Shown: positions 31,857-32,604 of the stretch, piece by piece
How positions within the stretch are numbered: position 1 is the stretch's first letter
Layout: every line of letters starts with the position of its first letter
Assembly: GCA_947426355.1 (NCBI GenBank)
Contig: CANEDU010000010.1
Coordinates: forward strand, 1-32,604
Direction of reading: 5' to 3'
Length of the DNA stretch: 32,604 nt
Source: an uncultured Adlercreutzia sp.
GTDB lineage: Bacteria > Actinomycetota > Coriobacteriia > Coriobacteriales > Eggerthellaceae
Made by a program: the position numbers and the translations under genes
The notes under the pieces: generated by a model
The model's input: the letters and a program-made list of their open reading frames with translations, nothing else
Told to the model about the DNA's origin: nothing
Database searches by the model: none

Positions 31857-32426
31857 TTATTCCTGGTCGGGAAAGGCCTCGTCGTAATCGGCCTCGCCAT
31901 CGCGGCGAACGAAATCGTAGAGAAGGCGCCGGGTGGCGGGAAGCTCCTTTTTCTTGAGCTGATGCTCCCACAGCATGAGCACGTCCCAGCCGGCTTCTTC
32001 CAAAGCCGCCTTATTGCGCTCGTCGCGCTCGATGTTGCGGGCGAACTTCTCCTCCCAGTATTCCACGTTTTTCTTGGGCACCGACAGGTTGCACACAGGG
32101 CACCGGTGCCAAAAGCAGCCCATAACGAAAATCGCCTTCTTGCGACCGACAAAGGCCACGTCCGGCCGACCGGGAGCCTTCTTCCAATCGCAGCGATAGC
32201 CCGTATACCCCATCTCGCGCAGCATACGGCGCACCAGCATCTCCGGCTTCGTGTCGCGCCGCTTGTTCCCCTGCATCGATTTGTGGGTGGCCGCCGACAC
32301 CACACCGAAGTCGTAGCGATGAGTGCCCGAAAGCCGCATGGCCGGCGCATCGCTTTTCGCGGCGTCTGCCCCTTCCGTCTCCTCGAGCTGTTCGAGCCTC
32401 TCGAGCTGTTCGTCCTTTTTCACCAT
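31857..32426 (-). CDS. vsr: Very short patch repair (Vsr) endonuclease
   Basis: The 189-aa protein cuts at T:G mismatches arising from deaminated 5-methylcytosine. Vsr signatures are MQGNKRRDTKPEMLVRRMLRE, APGRPDVAFVGRKKAIFVMGCFWHRCPVC (metal and zinc ligands), YWEEKFARNIERDERN and GWDVLMLWEHQL. A ~45-residue acidic, Glu-rich N-terminal extension precedes the domain. The start is taken at ATG 32426: TATAAT (32438-32433, minus) ends exactly six bases before it and there is no Shine-Dalgarno, indicating a leaderless message. The track start at 32477 lies upstream of that promoter. No cytosine methyltransferase gene is visible in the window. Confidence 0.92.
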   Translation of the reverse strand: MVKKDEQLERLEQLEETEGADAAKSDAPAMRLSGTHRYDFGVVSAATHKSMQGNKRRDTKPEMLVRRMLREMGYTGYRCDWKKAPGRPDVAFVGRKKAIFVMGCFWHRCPVCNLSVPKKNVEYWEEKFARNIERDERNKAALEEAGWDVLMLWEHQLKKKELPATRRLLYDFVRRDGEADYDEAFPDQE

Positions 32427-32432
32427 AGGCGC

Positions 32433-32438
32433 ATTATA
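32433..32438 (-). promoter_or_regulatory. vsr -10 element (leaderless start)
   Basis: A perfect TATAAT on the minus strand is followed by GCGCCT and then the ATG, so transcription should begin at the start codon. The -35 region has no good match. Confidence 0.55.
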
Positions 32439-32604
32439 CCGTCCGGCTGAATCGGGCTTACGAAACCTTAAGAACACCGGTTAAGAAAGCGTAAGGTGTG
32501 CGTCTTTTGCCGCGTCGTGTCACGCGGCTGCCGGAACCGCGCTACCATAGACCCCCGCAAGCCACGCGGAACTGCCCGAGGCCAGCTGGGTCGAAGAGGA
32601 AGAG

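Noticed and set aside
32439-32604. Possible RNA gene or new operon leader at the right edge
   Set aside because: I find no tRNA-like fold, ORF or consensus promoter in this stretch; it is probably the upstream region of a gene outside the window.

Overview
The window looks like chromosomal DNA from a high-GC anaerobe of the class Coriobacteriia, most likely the family Eggerthellaceae (inference). The evidence is the combination of Tat-exported lipoprotein flavoproteins of the fumarate-reductase family, LuxR-type regulators carrying a large N-terminal membrane domain, a cytoplasmic molybdopterin enzyme with a small ferredoxin subunit, and a pyruvate:ferredoxin oxidoreductase. There are about 30 genes, no rRNA or tRNA, no CRISPR array and no recognisable transposase.

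Region 1 (1-8416) is an oxalate-use locus. A partial pyruvate:ferredoxin oxidoreductase runs off the left edge. It is followed by an AEC-family permease, oxalyl-CoA decarboxylase (oxc), a CDF-type metal exporter of the probable Mn class, a small XRE regulator, formyl-CoA:oxalate CoA-transferase (frc) and a divergent WYL regulator. frc, oxc and an AEC permease are the parts of the E. coli yfdWUV operon, but here the two enzymes are split by a CDF/XRE pair that converges on a 15-base C/G homopolymer. Two dyads lie between frc and the WYL regulator.

Region 2 (8578-12386) holds a soluble PAS hybrid histidine kinase, cysteine synthase (cysK) and a divergent LysR regulator.

Region 3 (12416-15914) is a LuxR membrane regulator divergent from Tat flavoprotein 1.

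Region 4 (16002-19548) has mnmA, then a TPP riboswitch with an intrinsic terminator ahead of thiM. A cluster of three short palindromic repeats, a thiamine-binding MTH1187/YqgV-like protein and a two-cluster ferredoxin follow.

Region 5 (19760-23928) contains a PIN toxin with a RelB/DinJ-like antitoxin, a tandem MarR-like regulator, Tat flavoprotein 2 and a truncated Fic remnant. Three copies of a second palindromic repeat family bracket the regulator and flavoprotein.

Region 6 (24022-31767) contains a probable four-gene operon: molybdopterin oxidoreductase, ferredoxin subunit and two tiny related zinc-ribbon proteins. A TetR regulator and a 32-bp palindrome lie upstream. Then come Tat flavoprotein 3 and its divergent LuxR membrane regulator. 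A Vsr endonuclease closes the window.

The unifying theme is a set of separately regulated redox modules (three flavoproteins and one molybdoenzyme, each next to its own regulator of a different class) beside oxalate and thiamine functions. No cytochrome or quinol-dehydrogenase partner is encoded next to the flavoproteins. Several genes lack a Shine-Dalgarno and have a -10 hexamer 6-7 nt before the start codon, suggesting leaderless mRNAs.
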